DNA of 64,000 nucleotides. It comes from Artemisia argyi. Taxonomy: Eukaryota; Streptophyta; Magnoliopsida; Asterales; Asteraceae. The number at the start of each line of letters is the position of its first letter. Positions within the stretch are counted from its first letter, which is position 1. Under the pieces are notes generated by a model. It saw nothing but the letters and a program-made list of their open reading frames with translations. It was not told where the DNA came from and made no database searches. Shown piece after piece: positions 47,701 to 59,998 of this stretch. The stretch lies in contig CM060708.1 in the NCBI GenBank assembly GCA_030686995.1, forward strand, positions 257,394,544 to 257,458,543. The letters are read 5' to 3'. The position numbers and the translations under genes were made by a program.

Positions 47701-49964
47701 TTACGCAATCTTTTGCAGTTTAAATGGTTTGCCTACGCAGGTACTCAGAATGGCCGATGAAACTGGATTTCATTTCAGTGATTAAATCAATATGTTGGAA
47801 AAGAAATATCAACAGGTATATGTTTTATGATCCAAAGACTAAGTTGTTCAATCGTAGATTTGTTAGTAGATATGCAACAGAACATATTCGCTTTAAAACC
47901 TGTGTGTGCAAACCCTTATTTATTAATTTATTTTTATTTTTTTGGGTTCAACCTGTCAGTGCAATTGTATACGTAGTATAATTTATATTCATAGTGACGG
48001 TTGCTTAAAGTACCCATTGTGTTATATTGCAGCAATGGCATGTTCAACATATTAAAATCATGCTAGCCAAACACAATGCCATCTTTCAGCCTCATGGTGA
48101 TGATTGGTAAGTACTCTCGAGATTTTCCAATTTACTTTTCTTTTTTGTTTTTCTGTTATATAGATTTAACCTTCTTATCAGATGTACTTATTAATTTTAT
48201 TATGCAGAAGAGATTTACGCAGAAAATAACCCTAAAATCTGTAACTGGCATCGATAGGCGGCCAGTCAGGAGGACGGGTATGTAAGCATTTTCTTTCTTA
48301 TTTTAAAATAAAGAACATAAGCAAAAGAATGGCATAAACACTTTAAAATGCTAATTTGCTAATAAATAAGCAGTTTACCATAAATGCATAAGAAAGTTAA
48401 AAGCAGGTGGTCCTCTAAACGGGTTTACTTCAAGTTTACTTATGAACATATGTCTAAAATCTCCACCTCTCCAACAAAATCCTTTTTAAATTAATGAGTG
48501 CTTTTGTACAAAATCTGTCCAAACTCCAAACACCCGTTACTTTTTTTTTATACTTTTTTGTTAGGACAAAGAAAAAACCACCTACATCGTCCTGGATTGG
48601 TGCTTCGGTTAACTAACATGAACTTTTATGACGCAGTTTGTGGAGCTATGGTTAATAGGCAATACAGGTGTTGTGGCAACAAGCTTATGGCTTCCATTTG
48701 GTATCCTTTGACACCCTCCTTTGACGCTGCAGTTTAGGGCTATGAAAGTGTTTTCCGTACACCTTCTCCCTTTTGCCATAAAGTCATTGATCTGCAGGTT
48801 CGTTTTTCTGATATTATTACTAGCATGAAGTACCCCTTTTCTAGATCTTGCTTCCTGATTGTGACAGTAGTAGAGTGACAATTCTTACCAATTTGTTAAT
48901 ATCCACGAATCCTTAATGAATAAAAAGGGTTTTGTTTTCACTACTTTTAGTTGTGGTGAAACCTCAGCCTGTTAGGCATCTTTACAATATGCGAGAGAAA
49001 AATAACACCCAGCCACATGTGTAGGCCTTTGCTCTACCTCGAATATGTTTGTTCCTTTTTTTTATTTGTGTGGCCTGCCTCTTTTATCGTCTTAGAATTG
49101 TGATTTATTTGAAACTACACCCGTTTTCTGCAACATGTTTATATTATAGATTCTACGAGAAATTCATTTTGGCTTTTTTAGGTTAAAAAATCCATTTTAG
49201 AACTAAGGAAAGTTATACCTTATTTGTGTTAATGGACAAAAAACTTAGGCTGGTAGACCAACCCGACATGGCAACAGTAAAAGCAATCACACATTTAACA
49301 GTTGCCCATTTTGACCCATATTCCTTGATTTTAATGACCGTATATGCTAATGTGGCTCTACTTGAAAGATTTGGATTAAACGCCACATAAAAGGTCGGGC
49401 CAGCCTTTCTTTTTGTTTTGTCTTTTTGGAGTTTGCATGCTACTTTTTACGCCTTACAAATGTGGATTTTTACAGTTTTTTACTGCTGATATTTACAGCT
49501 TTTAAGTGCTTATTTTATACCATTTATATGTTGTTTCAACTGTAGAAAAAAGGAGTGTTTGGACATGCAATTTTTTTTACTGCTGATGTTACCATATTTG
49601 TATGTTATTTTTTTATTACTTTTATATGCTATTTGGACGATGGAAATAAGAGGTGTTTCGCCACAGATTTTACAGTATTGTATGTTGTTTATGGCCTGCA
49701 GATGATTTGGGTCAAAACAAAGGAGGCCAAAAGTGGAGTCCAAGAAAGAAAGACAAGTTGATATTTCCATGAGGCAAAACTCAGTTTATACATGGTGCAA
49801 ATCAGTACGTGGAATCAAATCACTGCAGTTCCTTTTCGGGCGGCTGTAGGACGGACGGCCGCAAACACTACAACAAAACAAAAAAAATTGAAAAAAGAAC
49901 AAAAAAAACTATAACTAGCATGCAACAAAACACTCCCGTAGCAACGCGCGGGCTACCCCGCTCG
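44720..49964 (+). mobile_element. Helitron-like element E with exon-like cargo
   Basis: The 3' end is the hairpin CCCGTAGCAACGCGCGGG (49935-49952), then GCTACCCCGCTCG ending 49964. The 5' side (TATTAAAAGCCCGGGAGCGC at 44724) resembles the 5' ends of the small elements at 49965 and 50402 (TACTAAAAGGGGGAACGCTC). Plus-strand pieces have good splice signals (for example 48033-48106 and 48208-48277). The two do not join in an open frame. Another open piece (48570-48737) includes FYDAVCGAMVNRQYRCCGNK. No family recognised and no Rep/helicase. Remaining sequence is intron-like. Confidence 0.5.
48033..48277 (+). pseudogene. Two exon-like pieces, unrecognised
   Basis: 48033-48106 reads QWHVQHIKIMLAKHNAIF then QPHGDDW between TATTGCAG and GTAAGT. 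48208-48277 lies between TATGCAG and GTATGT. Joining them creates an immediate TGA, so the model is broken or wrong. I do not recognise the protein. Confidence 0.3.
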
Positions 49965-50095
49965 TTATATATACTAAAAGGGGGAACGCTCCACTGTAGC
50001 AGTACTGTAGCAGCTACAGTGATTGCTACAGTGGACGAAACAGTGATTTTGTGAGTGCCGGGCACTGTAGCAGTGGTACTGTAGCATCGGTACTG

Positions 50096-50126
<31 letters not shown>

Positions 50127-50401
50127 GTTTTAATATTTGGAAGAAAAAAAAAATGATATTTAGATTATTAAAAATTTTCATTTTTTTTTTGTAATATTTG
50201 GAAAAAAAATGATATTAAAAATTTTCATCAGAATACATTTTTGACAAGATTTGGAAAATCCATTAACAAAATTCATTTAAAGTGCCACAGTGGAATCAAG
50301 AATAGTCTTTTGCAATTTAGTCCCTAAGCCCTAAGGTGTAAAAAAAAAAAAAAAATAAATAGCACGGCATTTCCGCAGCAACGCGCGGGTTCCTCCGCTC
50401 G
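49965..50401 (+). mobile_element. Small Helitron-like element, tandem copy 1
   Basis: Begins directly after the CTCG end of element E: TTATATATACTAAAAGGGGG. It carries GCTACAGT/ACTGTAGC inverted repeats (49995-50050) and a T-run, and ends with the hairpin CCGCAGCAACGCGCGGG then TTCCTCCGCTCG at 50401 (437 bp). Non-coding. Confidence 0.7.
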
Positions 50402-50510
50402 TTATATATACTAAAAGGGGGAACGCTCCACTGTAGCAGCTACAGTGCTTGCTACAGTGGACGAAACAGTGATTTTGTGAGTATCGGTACTGTAGCATTG
50501 GTACTGTAGC

Positions 50511-50558
<48 letters not shown>

Positions 50559-50801
50559 TAATATTTGGAAGGAAAAAAAAAATGATATTTTGATTATTAA
50601 AAATTTTTATTTTTTTTTTGTAATATTTGGAAAAAAAAAATGAAAGATTTGGAAAATCGATTAACAAAATTCATTTAAAGTGCCATAGTGGAAGCAAGAA
50701 TAGTCTTTTGCATTTTAGTCCCTAAGCCCTAAGGTGTAAAAAAAAAAAAAAAAAAAAAATAGCACGGCATTTCCGCAGCAACGCGCGGGTTCCTCCGCTC
50801 G
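50402..50801 (+). mobile_element. Small Helitron-like element, tandem copy 2
   Basis: 400 bp, same start, same internal ACTGTAGC repeats and same end (CTCG at 50798-50801, then T) as the copy just before it. It contains a T-run of about 45 bases (50513-50557). Frames with poly-Lys across it are artefacts. Confidence 0.7.
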
Positions 50802-51389
50802 TTAGTACTTTAGTAGTTCCATATCGGGCCTCAGCTTTAGCAGGGAATGGGCTAAATGTGGGCCGAGTACAGGGCTAAAGGTATATTATTTTTGTATTAG
50901 TCACCGACGTCGGAGATTAGTATATACTAGACTGGCATTAATCCGCCGCGTTGCGGGCGGGCCTGTTTTTTTGCCGAGGCGATTTTGCATAAAAATAAAG
51001 TAGAATATTTAGGCGTAAACCACACAAAGTTCAGGTCTTGTGCAGCAGAAACTAAAGTTTATGTCACTAAAAGTTCAGTTGATGTTTTGTGCTACACACA
51101 GAAAATAAAGTTTATCACACACAGAAAATAAAGTTTATGTCACTAAAAGTTCAGTTGATACTGTAAACCACACAAAGTTCAGGTCTTGTGCTACAAATAT
51201 GAAATAGTGGTTATAAAAGTATGTCAAGTTTGCAACTGATATAAACAGCACAATCTAGTAATATCCAAAGTTTATGTCACTAAAATAACATAACACCAAC
51301 CTGTTACATCAGGTAGTGCAGCAGCAGAAATCATACGGCCATCATTTATTGGTAATCCTATGTGCATAGACTTGATTCGATAATTAGAG

Positions 51390-51648
51390 GCTTAACCTTT
51401 TTTTGTGCGTGAACAACATGAACTGGTCTTCCGAAATCACCATCCAACAACTGCAACCCCAAAGAAGATTCCAACCCATGAGCGCGACGACCACATCCAC
51501 ATTAAAATCAAGCACTGTCGGATGTGATCCGGAAACTTCAAACACCTGAGAACGATGATGTGGTTCAGACGTTCCACCTGCCCTAGCATTAGACAAATCT
51601 GAATGTATGATAACACCGGATTTAAAATCCAAGACCCCTGTTTGTACC
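51390..51648 (-). pseudogene. Exon-like piece, unrecognised
   Basis: After the acceptor GCTGCAG the minus strand is open for more than 80 codons and includes VLDFKSGVIIHSDLSNARAG then SEPHHRSQVFEVSGSHPTVL and DFNVDVVVALMGWNLL. No family recognised. A second frame is open over the same stretch, so the reading is not secure. Confidence 0.3.
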
Positions 51649-53630
51649 CTGCAGCGTGCGTATATATCAGATAAAACATAGCAGCAACCAATGATAAGAA
51701 ACTACATTATCAAACATAAAGGCGATGTATAAAAAAGTAACTACTGACATGGCTTAATCCTACACACTGACATGGCTTATTTTCCTGTTGTAATAAGGCA
51801 AGTAAATAAGATAAACGAAACACGCCGTAATCCTACACACTGACATGGCTTATTTTGATGCTAGATTGAATTTTAACGCAGAAAAATAACGCATCTTGTT
51901 CGTCGTCTCTCGGCACCACCAAAGTGTATTGACCTTGAATCTGCATTCAATTTACTAAGATCAGTAACATGATTTTAAACAAAATCAAAGCTTGAAAGTA
52001 TACAGTTTACAAAACAAATGGCATTATATAGTAACATCCTTTCACCTCATTTCTAATTTGGCCACTGGACTTAGAAAGACTTTGATGTTTTTAGAAACAC
52101 CTTTTAATGTCTGTTAGCAAATTAGAACTTTGCCCTTCTTTCGTTTAGCACAAAATTTACGTTTCACAAACTATACAGCAACTATCTTAGCAGCAGCTAT
52201 GAATGCAAGCAAAATGGGATAAAGCAAAACAGTAATGGTGTTTAAATTTTCAAGTGTTCTTGTGCCAACTGATGCATTAATGGTGTTATTAACGTATCAT
52301 AATTTGATGTCAAAATAGCAGTTCTGTTCTTGTATAGGAAAATAGCGGGATCGCCTCAACTTGTTGGTGCCCCTGATTTTTTAAGAAACCCAACTACTGT
52401 TTCTAATCAAGTAAAAGTATGAAAAATGTACCTTAATGAATGTGTCGAAAAGCCCTGCACAGTCGCTATAAGGGTGACATGTTTGTAGCGTTTGCAACAC
52501 ATAACCTGAAACGGCATTTCACAGATGAAATCACAGATGAAACAATTCATTTGACAGATACATAACACAGAACATGCTAGAAATTGCAAGATACACGCTA
52601 ATATTATGTTGCATCAAATTTAATCAATTTTGACATACCAAAATGAGCTTATTTTACGTCGCTCGCCCGATCACATGGTACCTTACTTTCAGGCTTCCTT
52701 CCTTTTATATCTTGCTGGATTCTTGCAGAAACATGTAACAGCCGGATCTGCAAACAACATAAAACCGATAAGAATGAGTCGCGTTTTTCTGACAGGTTAC
52801 AGTTATAGAGTTTGCGAACAATAAGAAAGTAGCCAATTACCTGTTATGAGGCACTTCTTTATCCCAAATGGACTCATTTGAGCCCCATTTCAGCACCTAA
52901 ACCCACCCGACTCATCTCCTAAACTCACCCGCTTCACCCTACCTGTCAATAAATATACCAAATCTACTTCAGTTAGCATGTACCTCAAACTCTTACTCAA
53001 AATGGATTTATACTAACGTACCACTCTACCAGTTATAAAATAACTAATCCAAAAAGATAAAGAGCATAAAGTTAAGTACTAAATTCACCAAAGTGTAACC
53101 TACTTTGATTCTTTTGTCATTGTATACGAAATACATTTTTTCTTATTTCATTGTAGGGGTGTTTGGGATTGCGTTTTCAAAAATGTTTATTCGTTTGCAA
53201 AACGGTGTCCCGGGAAATCAGATCTCAACTTGGTTTCAGACGTGTTTCTAAAAGAAAGCAGATAACCACTTTTATCAAACGGTCTACCAAACATCTTTTT
53301 CTTATTATACGCGTTTTGAATACATAATAATCAAATAATCTCCCCCAAAACTTAATCCCAAACACCCCAAAAAGTCATTACATGAACTGACCTTTTAGTC
53401 TCATTCTACTAGCTTCTTAAACTTAATCCCAAACACCCCATTTCAGTCCCGGCTTCAGCATCCAAAGGTACCCGTTTCAGTCCTAATCTTAACACCCAAA
53501 CAACCCGATTTCAGCCCCCAAACCCTCCCATTTCAGCCCCCAAACCCTCCCATTTCAGCCCCTACTTTATCACTCAAACCTACCCATTACACCATAAGCA
53601 GGAGTCCCATTACACCAAAAGCGGATACAA

Positions 53631-54700
53631 CCGCCATGGCTGCAACCGGAACAGGCTGCCAACATGCGGCTTATCTCGCATTAGAGTATATATTAACTCC
53701 CGTGACGAACGATGCCGTATAGGCCCAAGGTTATTATCAACACAAAGCACACTTTTAAAGAGCACTGACCACATATTGCTGCATGTGGCTGCTAATACGA
53801 ATGATAGCCCTGCCACGCCTGCAAAACTATTATACCAGCAAGCCTTCTAAGGTAGGCTCAGATATGGCAGCAAACGGAAAAAAAACAGGTGGACCCGCAT
53901 GGCTGCAACGCCGAGGCGTTGCTATGCCAAGATGCGGGGAATATCACTTTTAACCCGACTGATACAATAGCAAGCTAAAGGTAATTACGTAAACGTAAAC
54001 GGGACATGAGTGACAATAGAAAATTGTTCCTTGTTGATCATTGAAACATAAACAGTTAGGCTCAGATTAGTAACAGCGGACCGGGTTATAAAAACTTCTG
54101 AGTTTCACCATGGCTGCAAACAGACTCGGTTGCATAGCAAATGGTTATACCACGCCGTCCGGTCATTGCCTCGCCAGGTTACTTGCAAGCTTTCAGGACC
54201 AATTTCATTTCCATCATATTATAACAATCATCAAAGTCCGTTTACTATCATCATTGCCTTTTCCAAAAGGAGTATCTCATATTCATTAGATTATAACAAT
54301 TTTATTTTCATCAGATTACAGCAATCACGAATTTCATTTCCATCAATATTAATCAGCCGCATATTCAGCCACATATTGAACACATACTAACAAAAAAAGG
54401 GACAAATCAAAAGTCTAAACACTATATCGTAATAAAATTGTACCAAGAAGAGGGTATACCTTTATGCAAACACTAATCAACAATAAACTAACCAACCACA
54501 CCATCAGCAGAAACCCCTAAATCGGAACCTCGAAAAGAGATAGAGCTGGTATTTTATTGACTGGACCTCTTTTGCCAAAAAACCCCGCCATGGCTGCAAC
54601 CACAAATTAGATGTGGCTACCCCGCCAAGATACGGGGTTTGGCAACCCCGCCATGGCTGCAACCACAAATTAGATGTGGTTACCCCGCCAAGATACAGGG
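53631..54700. repeat. Series of five diverged hairpins
   Basis: Related hairpins at 53631-53669, 53894-53938, 54108-54144, 54583-54637 and 54646-54700. Each starts with a variant of CCCCGCCATGGCTGCAA and ends with a variant of GCCAAGATACGGGG, enclosing an inner stem. The second pairs CCCGCAT with ATGCGGG and GCAACGCC with GGCGTTGC. The last two form a 63-bp tandem duplication with inner stem AACCACA/TGTGGTT. Confidence 0.8.
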
Positions 54701-54950
54701 TTTGGCCGTCGCTAAGATTTTGCCTGGTACACTGTTTTGGATCTAGGGTTTGATACAATAGATCCCAAAAAGCAAACACTGATTGTGAAAGTTCAACGCA
54801 ACAAATAGCTTGCACTTGCCAACAATTGCGGATCATTCAAGATGGATCAAGGCTAAAGAAAGCGGGCCTTAGCAGCCCAGAATATTTGGCGGGAAACCCA
54901 CGCCGAAAACGGCGTCGTCTGGACTTGATTTAATATAAACTTATAATATA

Positions 54951-55297
54951 TAATGGGTTAGAAACTAAATAGTGTATATATTTTAATATTTCGAACGCTG
55001 ATAATTTTCAATTGATGTTTTTTGTTTAGCTAGAATTCTAAATAGTATAAATGCCATGCAACTAACAATTTAAACATTAAGAATTGAGCAATTGAATTTC
55101 TCTTGTGAGAATAGGCACATCGAGAGAAACGAAAAGCAAAATAAACATTTCGAATGTGGGCAAATCATGCAACATGGATCGAGCGTGAAAAATATAATTA
55201 GTTAATTTAGGGGTAAAATTATATGTTAATTTAAATTACAAGGAGCCAACCTATATGTGTGACTAATCTGATGTGATATAAAAAGACGTGTTTACCT
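54951..55297. other. No gene recognised
   Basis: AT-rich stretch between Helitron G and the duplicated LOR segment; no repeat or coding sequence identified. Confidence 0.5.
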
Positions 55298-56393
55298 AAA
55301 TTCGTTATGGAGAACATAAGTCGGGCAAATCGTGAAAAAAATGATAGGGGAAAAAAAATGCCACATAGAAAAACATAAAAGTGCGTTATAAAAGGTGATA
55401 ATTTCGATATTGTACATGGTTAAAAAAACATAAAAGAAGCACGATACACGTGATCATATAATTAGTCATTCGTGATTTAGAACAACAAATTTCCAGATAT
55501 ATATAGTGCTTGATAAACTTGCATCCACTACAACAAAAATTCTGTATCATGAATAAGCGAACTATTTATTACTTCAGTCATTCTCTCTAACTTAACTAAT
55601 ACGGAGTAGTAATAAGAAATTATTTAAATTTTATATCTATGAACGTAAACTAATCTAGCTAAATTCGCAAGAGTACTACTTAATAGATCTTAATCAAACT
55701 TTATATAACAGATTTCATAAAATAACTATAGAAACGGTAGATAATTTCGTAGAATATCATTCAATCGATCTTCTTACTAAAATGAAAATTAATGAGAGTG
55801 ATATTCAAAATACTCAAATACGTGGTTAAAATTAAGAGAATTGAACAACCCCATGCTTACCATAAGTCAACAAAAAGATACAATCTAACAAAAAGATACA
55901 TACTATTAATCCATATTTAGATGAGAATTGCTAAACTAAAAAAAAAGCTTTCATAAACCATATTCACAAAATAAATTGTCATTTTTTGATTGGGTTAATA
56001 AGAAATAAGAGAGGAAACTATAATCAAATACACCAATTAAAATAATACTAACTCATTTTGTTGATGTGTTTTGAGAAAGTTTCTTTTGTAGCTCTAGCAC
56101 TCCTTTATTTATAAATAGTCATATGACAATTAACTATCACGTGTGCTATTCTACTACTACTATACATCATGTGTATATCATGATTTGAGTGCAATTAACT
56201 ATACATCATATCATGCATATATGCATGTTACTAGCTACTAACGTACGTTCAGTGGATGGCATATATTCATGATTTGAGTGCTTAGTATAGAAGAATGCAA
56301 AGACACTTCTCTATTCACTCATACCTAAATCATCAATTCTTAAAGTATTTTGGTTTCTGCATATACTTTATATAAAGTTTCTTTTAGTTCGTC
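55298..56393 (+). promoter_or_regulatory. Upstream region of intact LOR gene
   Basis: Uninterrupted counterpart of 17184-17537, 18184-18379 and 25856-26099. It contains a G-box CACGTG at 56138-56143, the palindrome CATGCATATATGCATG at 56212-56227, and TATAGAA at 56286-56292 where copy 1 has a consensus TATATAA. Another AT-rich TTTATATAAAG lies at about 56367-56377, too close to the ATG to be the usual TATA box. Confidence 0.75.
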
Positions 56394-57110
56394 ATGACAA
56401 AAGTGTACCCAGAGACCAGTATTCCAGTTGATGGATCCTCATCCACCGCTAAAAATCCAGTATTCTTTACAGTTTGGAAGAAGTCTCTCGTGTTCAATTG
56501 CGATGGATTCACAGTCTATGATTCTAAAGGTGATCTTGTATATCGAGTAGACAACTATGTCGCGGGAGGAAATGGTGAGATTGTTCTCATGAATGCCTTT
56601 GGCCGCGCGCTCTTTACCATCCAGCGCAAGGTGTATATTTCATAGTGTTTATACGTACTAATCATGTTTTGAATTATAGTGCATATTTATTAATAAGTTG
56701 ATTATTGTTATTAACAGAAGTTAAGCCTATCAGACACCTGGCTCATGTATGACGGAGAAACATTGGCACAACCAAGGTTAATTGTAAGGAAGCATCTGAA
56801 CCGTCTCAATACCAAGTCACTGGCCTCTGTGAGCCTGGCAGGATCACCGTTAAAGTTTAACAATGTTAGAAATTATAAAAATGTCATTTATGAGATTGAA
56901 CGATCATACACGCATAAATGTTGTGTAATCTATGATGACAAGCGACGGTGTGTTGCTGAGATCAGGCGCAAGGAAGCTAAAACAGGAGTTTCACTTGGGA
57001 GAGATGTTTTTCATCTGGTTGTACAACCACTAATAGATCGCGACGTCGCTATGGCCTTGGTGATTGTCTTAGATCAAATGTTCGGTTCCTCTAGACATTT
57101 TCTTACATAA
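56394..57110 (+). CDS. LURP-one-related (LOR) protein, copy 2, intact
   Basis: Two exons, 56394-56630 and 56718-57110, join in phase 0 (GCGCAAG|gtgtat ... aacag|AAGTTA) to give 209 residues, the usual LOR size. Hallmarks of the LOR/DUF567 family (Pfam PF04525, tubby-C2-like barrel related to phospholipid scramblases) are FTVWKKSLVF (25-34), FTVYDSKGDLVYRVDNY (39-55), EIVLMNAFGRALFTIQRK (62-79), then LSDTWLMYDGE. The N-terminus MTKVYP resembles Arabidopsis LOR8-type proteins as I recall them. Arabidopsis LURP1 supports basal defence against Hyaloperonospora. The biochemical role of most family members is unknown. No signal peptide or membrane segment is seen. Nearly identical to pseudogene copy 1. 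Start chosen as the first ATG, 15-20 bp after the conserved leader. Confidence 0.92.
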
Positions 57111-57649
57111 AGTTCAACTAAACAACTAAACCAAACAGTAGCTAGAGAAGATAAGGGATAGGTTACAATCCACATTCATTAGTGTAATAAGGAGTTGTCA
57201 TTAAAATGTGCGAGTTATGCATATCATGTCAACATGTTTATCGTCGTTATTTCATGTTTGTAATCCCATTGAACTTAGAATAGAAAATCCGTTTATAAGC
57301 TAGGAATTGTCTGTGAAGGGCCTTACAGTATATGATTAGTTATCTTATGATGTTAAAATTAAGAAGTTGTATGAATGCATACATAATTCGGTTACGTGCG
57401 TTGCCAGTATATTATTTCTAACTTAACCGGTAGGTTGGCTTATGAATATGCGTAAATTTCATGTGATATGTTCATATTTTGTCTACGTTATTTAGATATG
57501 CTATTCAATGATGTTTACAACCAATCATTGATATGAGTTAAAAGAAAAAAAAAATATTGTAAAATTGCAAGTAGAGAATTATAATTAAATGTATTTTTGT
57601 GATTACACAAGTATGAATATGTGTTGCTTATCGAAAAAGTAATCATAAC
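57111..57649 (+). other. 3' flank of LOR copy 2
   Basis: Collinear with 36110-37830 minus its insertions. No coding sequence. It holds the empty sites for both hAT-type elements of copy 1 (ATTAGTGT about 57177, ATTGCAAG about 57565). Confidence 0.8.
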
Positions 57650-57903
57650 TTATCATCTAACACTCCCCTGCACTTAGCACGAGAGTTTTCCGGACCTACA
57701 AACATAATAGAATGTTGGGAGGGTACATAAGATAGGGCAGGGGGGTTCAGAACAACCTTATAGTGCGTTGGCACATGAAGAATACAAACCCGACCCGCAA
57801 TAACCATCACAAATAAAATGAATATCAATTTCTATATGCTGCATCTGCCGATGATGCATAGAGTTAGCAGTCAAATAAATAGCAGTGATATTATCACAGT
57901 TGA
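57650..57903 (-). pseudogene. Ty1/copia RNase H relic beside LOR copy 2
   Basis: Same relic as 37830-38100 (minus-strand GRVCILHVPTHYKVVLN). It stops at 57903, where a CACTA-type end starts, while copy 1 continues for about 500 bp more. Confidence 0.7.
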
Positions 57904-58704
57904 CACTAGTACAATCGATGGCTTCCCCGGCGACTTTTTTACGACGTTGCCGTCGACATGTCCACGGTATTATCTGGTGCCGTCGACATGTCGACGGGAA
58001 CGTGACGACGGTGATGCCCCGTCGGGAACAGTCGTCCCGTCGACAACCGCCGTCGACAACGTGGGTCCCACTTCATTTTTCAGTCAAACGGATTTGTTGT
58101 CCGTCAATTTGTTCCCGTCGACATGTCGACGGGAAAATAATACTAATTAACATTTTAATTATTGAACATTAATCACGTTTTATATATCGCCGTCGACATG
58201 TCCACGGTAACATTAAACTATAAATATTTATTGTTTAATGTTGCCGTGGACATGTCGATGGCATCATTAAACTATTATTATTTATTATTTAATGGTGCCG
58301 TCGACATGTCCACGGTACCAAGCTGTTATGCTGCTAACAGCAGGCTGCAAACCAGCAATATTCCAGATTATTTCCGGAAAAAACTGCCAAAACCTGTAAT
58401 ACCAAAACCTATAACCAGTAGCTATTACCACTCAATATCAACATGTCTTAACACATACAACTCGACATCGGCTAAAACACTTTTAAATTATCGCTAAACA
58501 CCCTTAAAATGCATTAAAACATATAAAGTCTACAAAACGGGGTGTGGTAATATCTAAACCTAGCTGCCATATCTACAAATGTTTCAATATTCGCGATGTT
58601 CAAGTCGCCAAAAAGTTAAACTACAAAATACTAAGATAAGGGTCGCCAAAATATTATTTCAACTATAAGTACAACACAAAATAACCCAAGTATATGATTG
58701 TAAA

Positions 58705-59085
58705 GCTTCTATAAGGACCTCCCTGGTTCTTGTCTCCAGTTTATAGGATTTTTCCACTTCCACAAGTGTTACGATTCCATCCTGAAAATATAATAACATA
58801 TACATTTATCAAGAAGATAAATCTCAATATATACATAGTCATAACAATTGCTTAAAAAACAAATAATATTACTACCTCAACTATATCCAAGTCTATCAAG
58901 CATGTTGTTTGCTTCAAGGAACTAAGTAGAGGAGTAGCTGCCGTGATATAGGAAATAGATATAGATCCAACCGTTCGTCTGTAACTCTTGGATTCCTTCA
59001 GTTTAAAAAAGACAGCCTCCAATTGCTCATTTTACTTATCAGCATCTTCTTCAAGACTCGAGTGATCACCATCGTCAACTTTTCA
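58705..59085 (-). pseudogene. Two exon-like pieces, unrecognised
   Basis: The minus strand reads VDDGDHSSLEEDADK, a TAA, then NEQLEAVFFKLKESKSYRRT and SISYITAATPLLSSLKQTTC then LIDLDIVE (about 59085-58880). After an acceptor (TTTTCAG, about 58782) it reads DGIVTLVEVEKSYKLETRTR then EVLIEAL. It looks like two captured or element-borne exons with one nonsense change. Family not recognised. Confidence 0.35.
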
Positions 59086-59572
59086 AAACCTTACAATTAA
59101 CCAATATATTAAAACTAGTATACCATATATACTAACCAAACGCAAACTAACATTTAACCAATATATCTACTTCTATATATAACGCAAAAATTCTAATTCT
59201 AATTCTACTCCTACGTACTCAACTAATTTTTTCAACTAATCGATTCGCAAACTAACTAAACGCAACATATTTACTCGGCTGGAAAACTAATTTTTTCAAC
59301 TAATCAATCCACAACTAACTAACTAACTAACTAATAACATATTTGCATATATTAACTAATTTAACAAACTGTCTCGGCTAAAACGATCAAACAGTTAGCC
59401 GAAACATAACTAACTAAACTAATTTAACTAGTTTAACATATATCTTGGGCTGTCCACAAACAGTTGTCGTCGACATGTCGTCGGGATACCAAAAGTTTTT
59501 TTAAAAAAGGACCACATTACCTCTGTCTCAGCTCCCCCCTCGGCTCCCACTCTCGGCTTCACAGGCTGTTAA

Positions 59573-59573
<1 letters not shown>

Positions 59574-59618
<45 letters not shown>
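59574..59618 (+). repeat. Poly(A) tract; similar poly(T) at 60000-60042
   Basis: About 45 A followed at about 0.4 kb by about 42 T. Between them is a GTGGTG-rich stretch (59830-59950). The two runs could fold back on each other. Confidence 0.85.
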
Positions 59619-59621
<3 letters not shown>

Positions 59622-59998
59622 AAAAATAAAAAAAATTAACAATTATACATTAACAATTAACATTTAATAACTAATAATATCAAAAAATTAACAAATGCAA
59701 ATCAAAAATTTAAAAATACCTTCGTTAAACAAGAAATAATGGGGAAGAAGAAAAGAAAGAAATAAACATGAGATGGGTTGAGGAAAGAATTAAACGGGAG
59801 AAAAGGATGAGGAAAAGTGCACAGTGGTGCTCGTGTGGTGGTGGTGGTGGTGTTGTGGTGGAGTGGTTATATCGGGCTGGAGTTGTGGTGACGGAGGGGG
59901 TGTAGTGGTGGTGGTTGTGGTGTCGGAGGTGCTCGGGTGGTGGTGGTGCTCACCGGCGATGATGGTTATTGAGAGAGACACAGTGCAGTGGTGGATCT

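Larger units (their letters stand above)
50927..54950 (-). mobile_element. Helitron G with cargo and hairpin series
   Basis: The minus-strand 3' end is canonical: hairpin CCGCAACGCGGCGG, spacer, then TGCCAGTCTAG with CTAG at 50927-50930 next to T. The 5' end is not certain; homology to other 5' ends (TTATATATTATAAG) suggests about 54950. Cargo is on the minus strand (51390-51648). 53630-54700 holds five hairpins. 51650-53600 otherwise has intron-like sequence with no recognised protein. Direct 'CCCATTTCAGCCCC' repeats lie at 53450-53570. Confidence 0.5.

Noticed and set aside
44720..49964. Autonomous Helitron with Rep/helicase or RPA gene
   Set aside because: No HUH Rep motif, helicase motif or convincing RPA text on either strand.
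58162..58497. 110-codon plus-strand frames across the palindrome array
   Set aside because: They arise from the repeated 18-mer and AT spacer; repeated 'VDMSTV' residues are the palindrome translated.
59790..59981. His/Thr-rich minus-strand frame
   Set aside because: Translation of a GTGGTG microsatellite.
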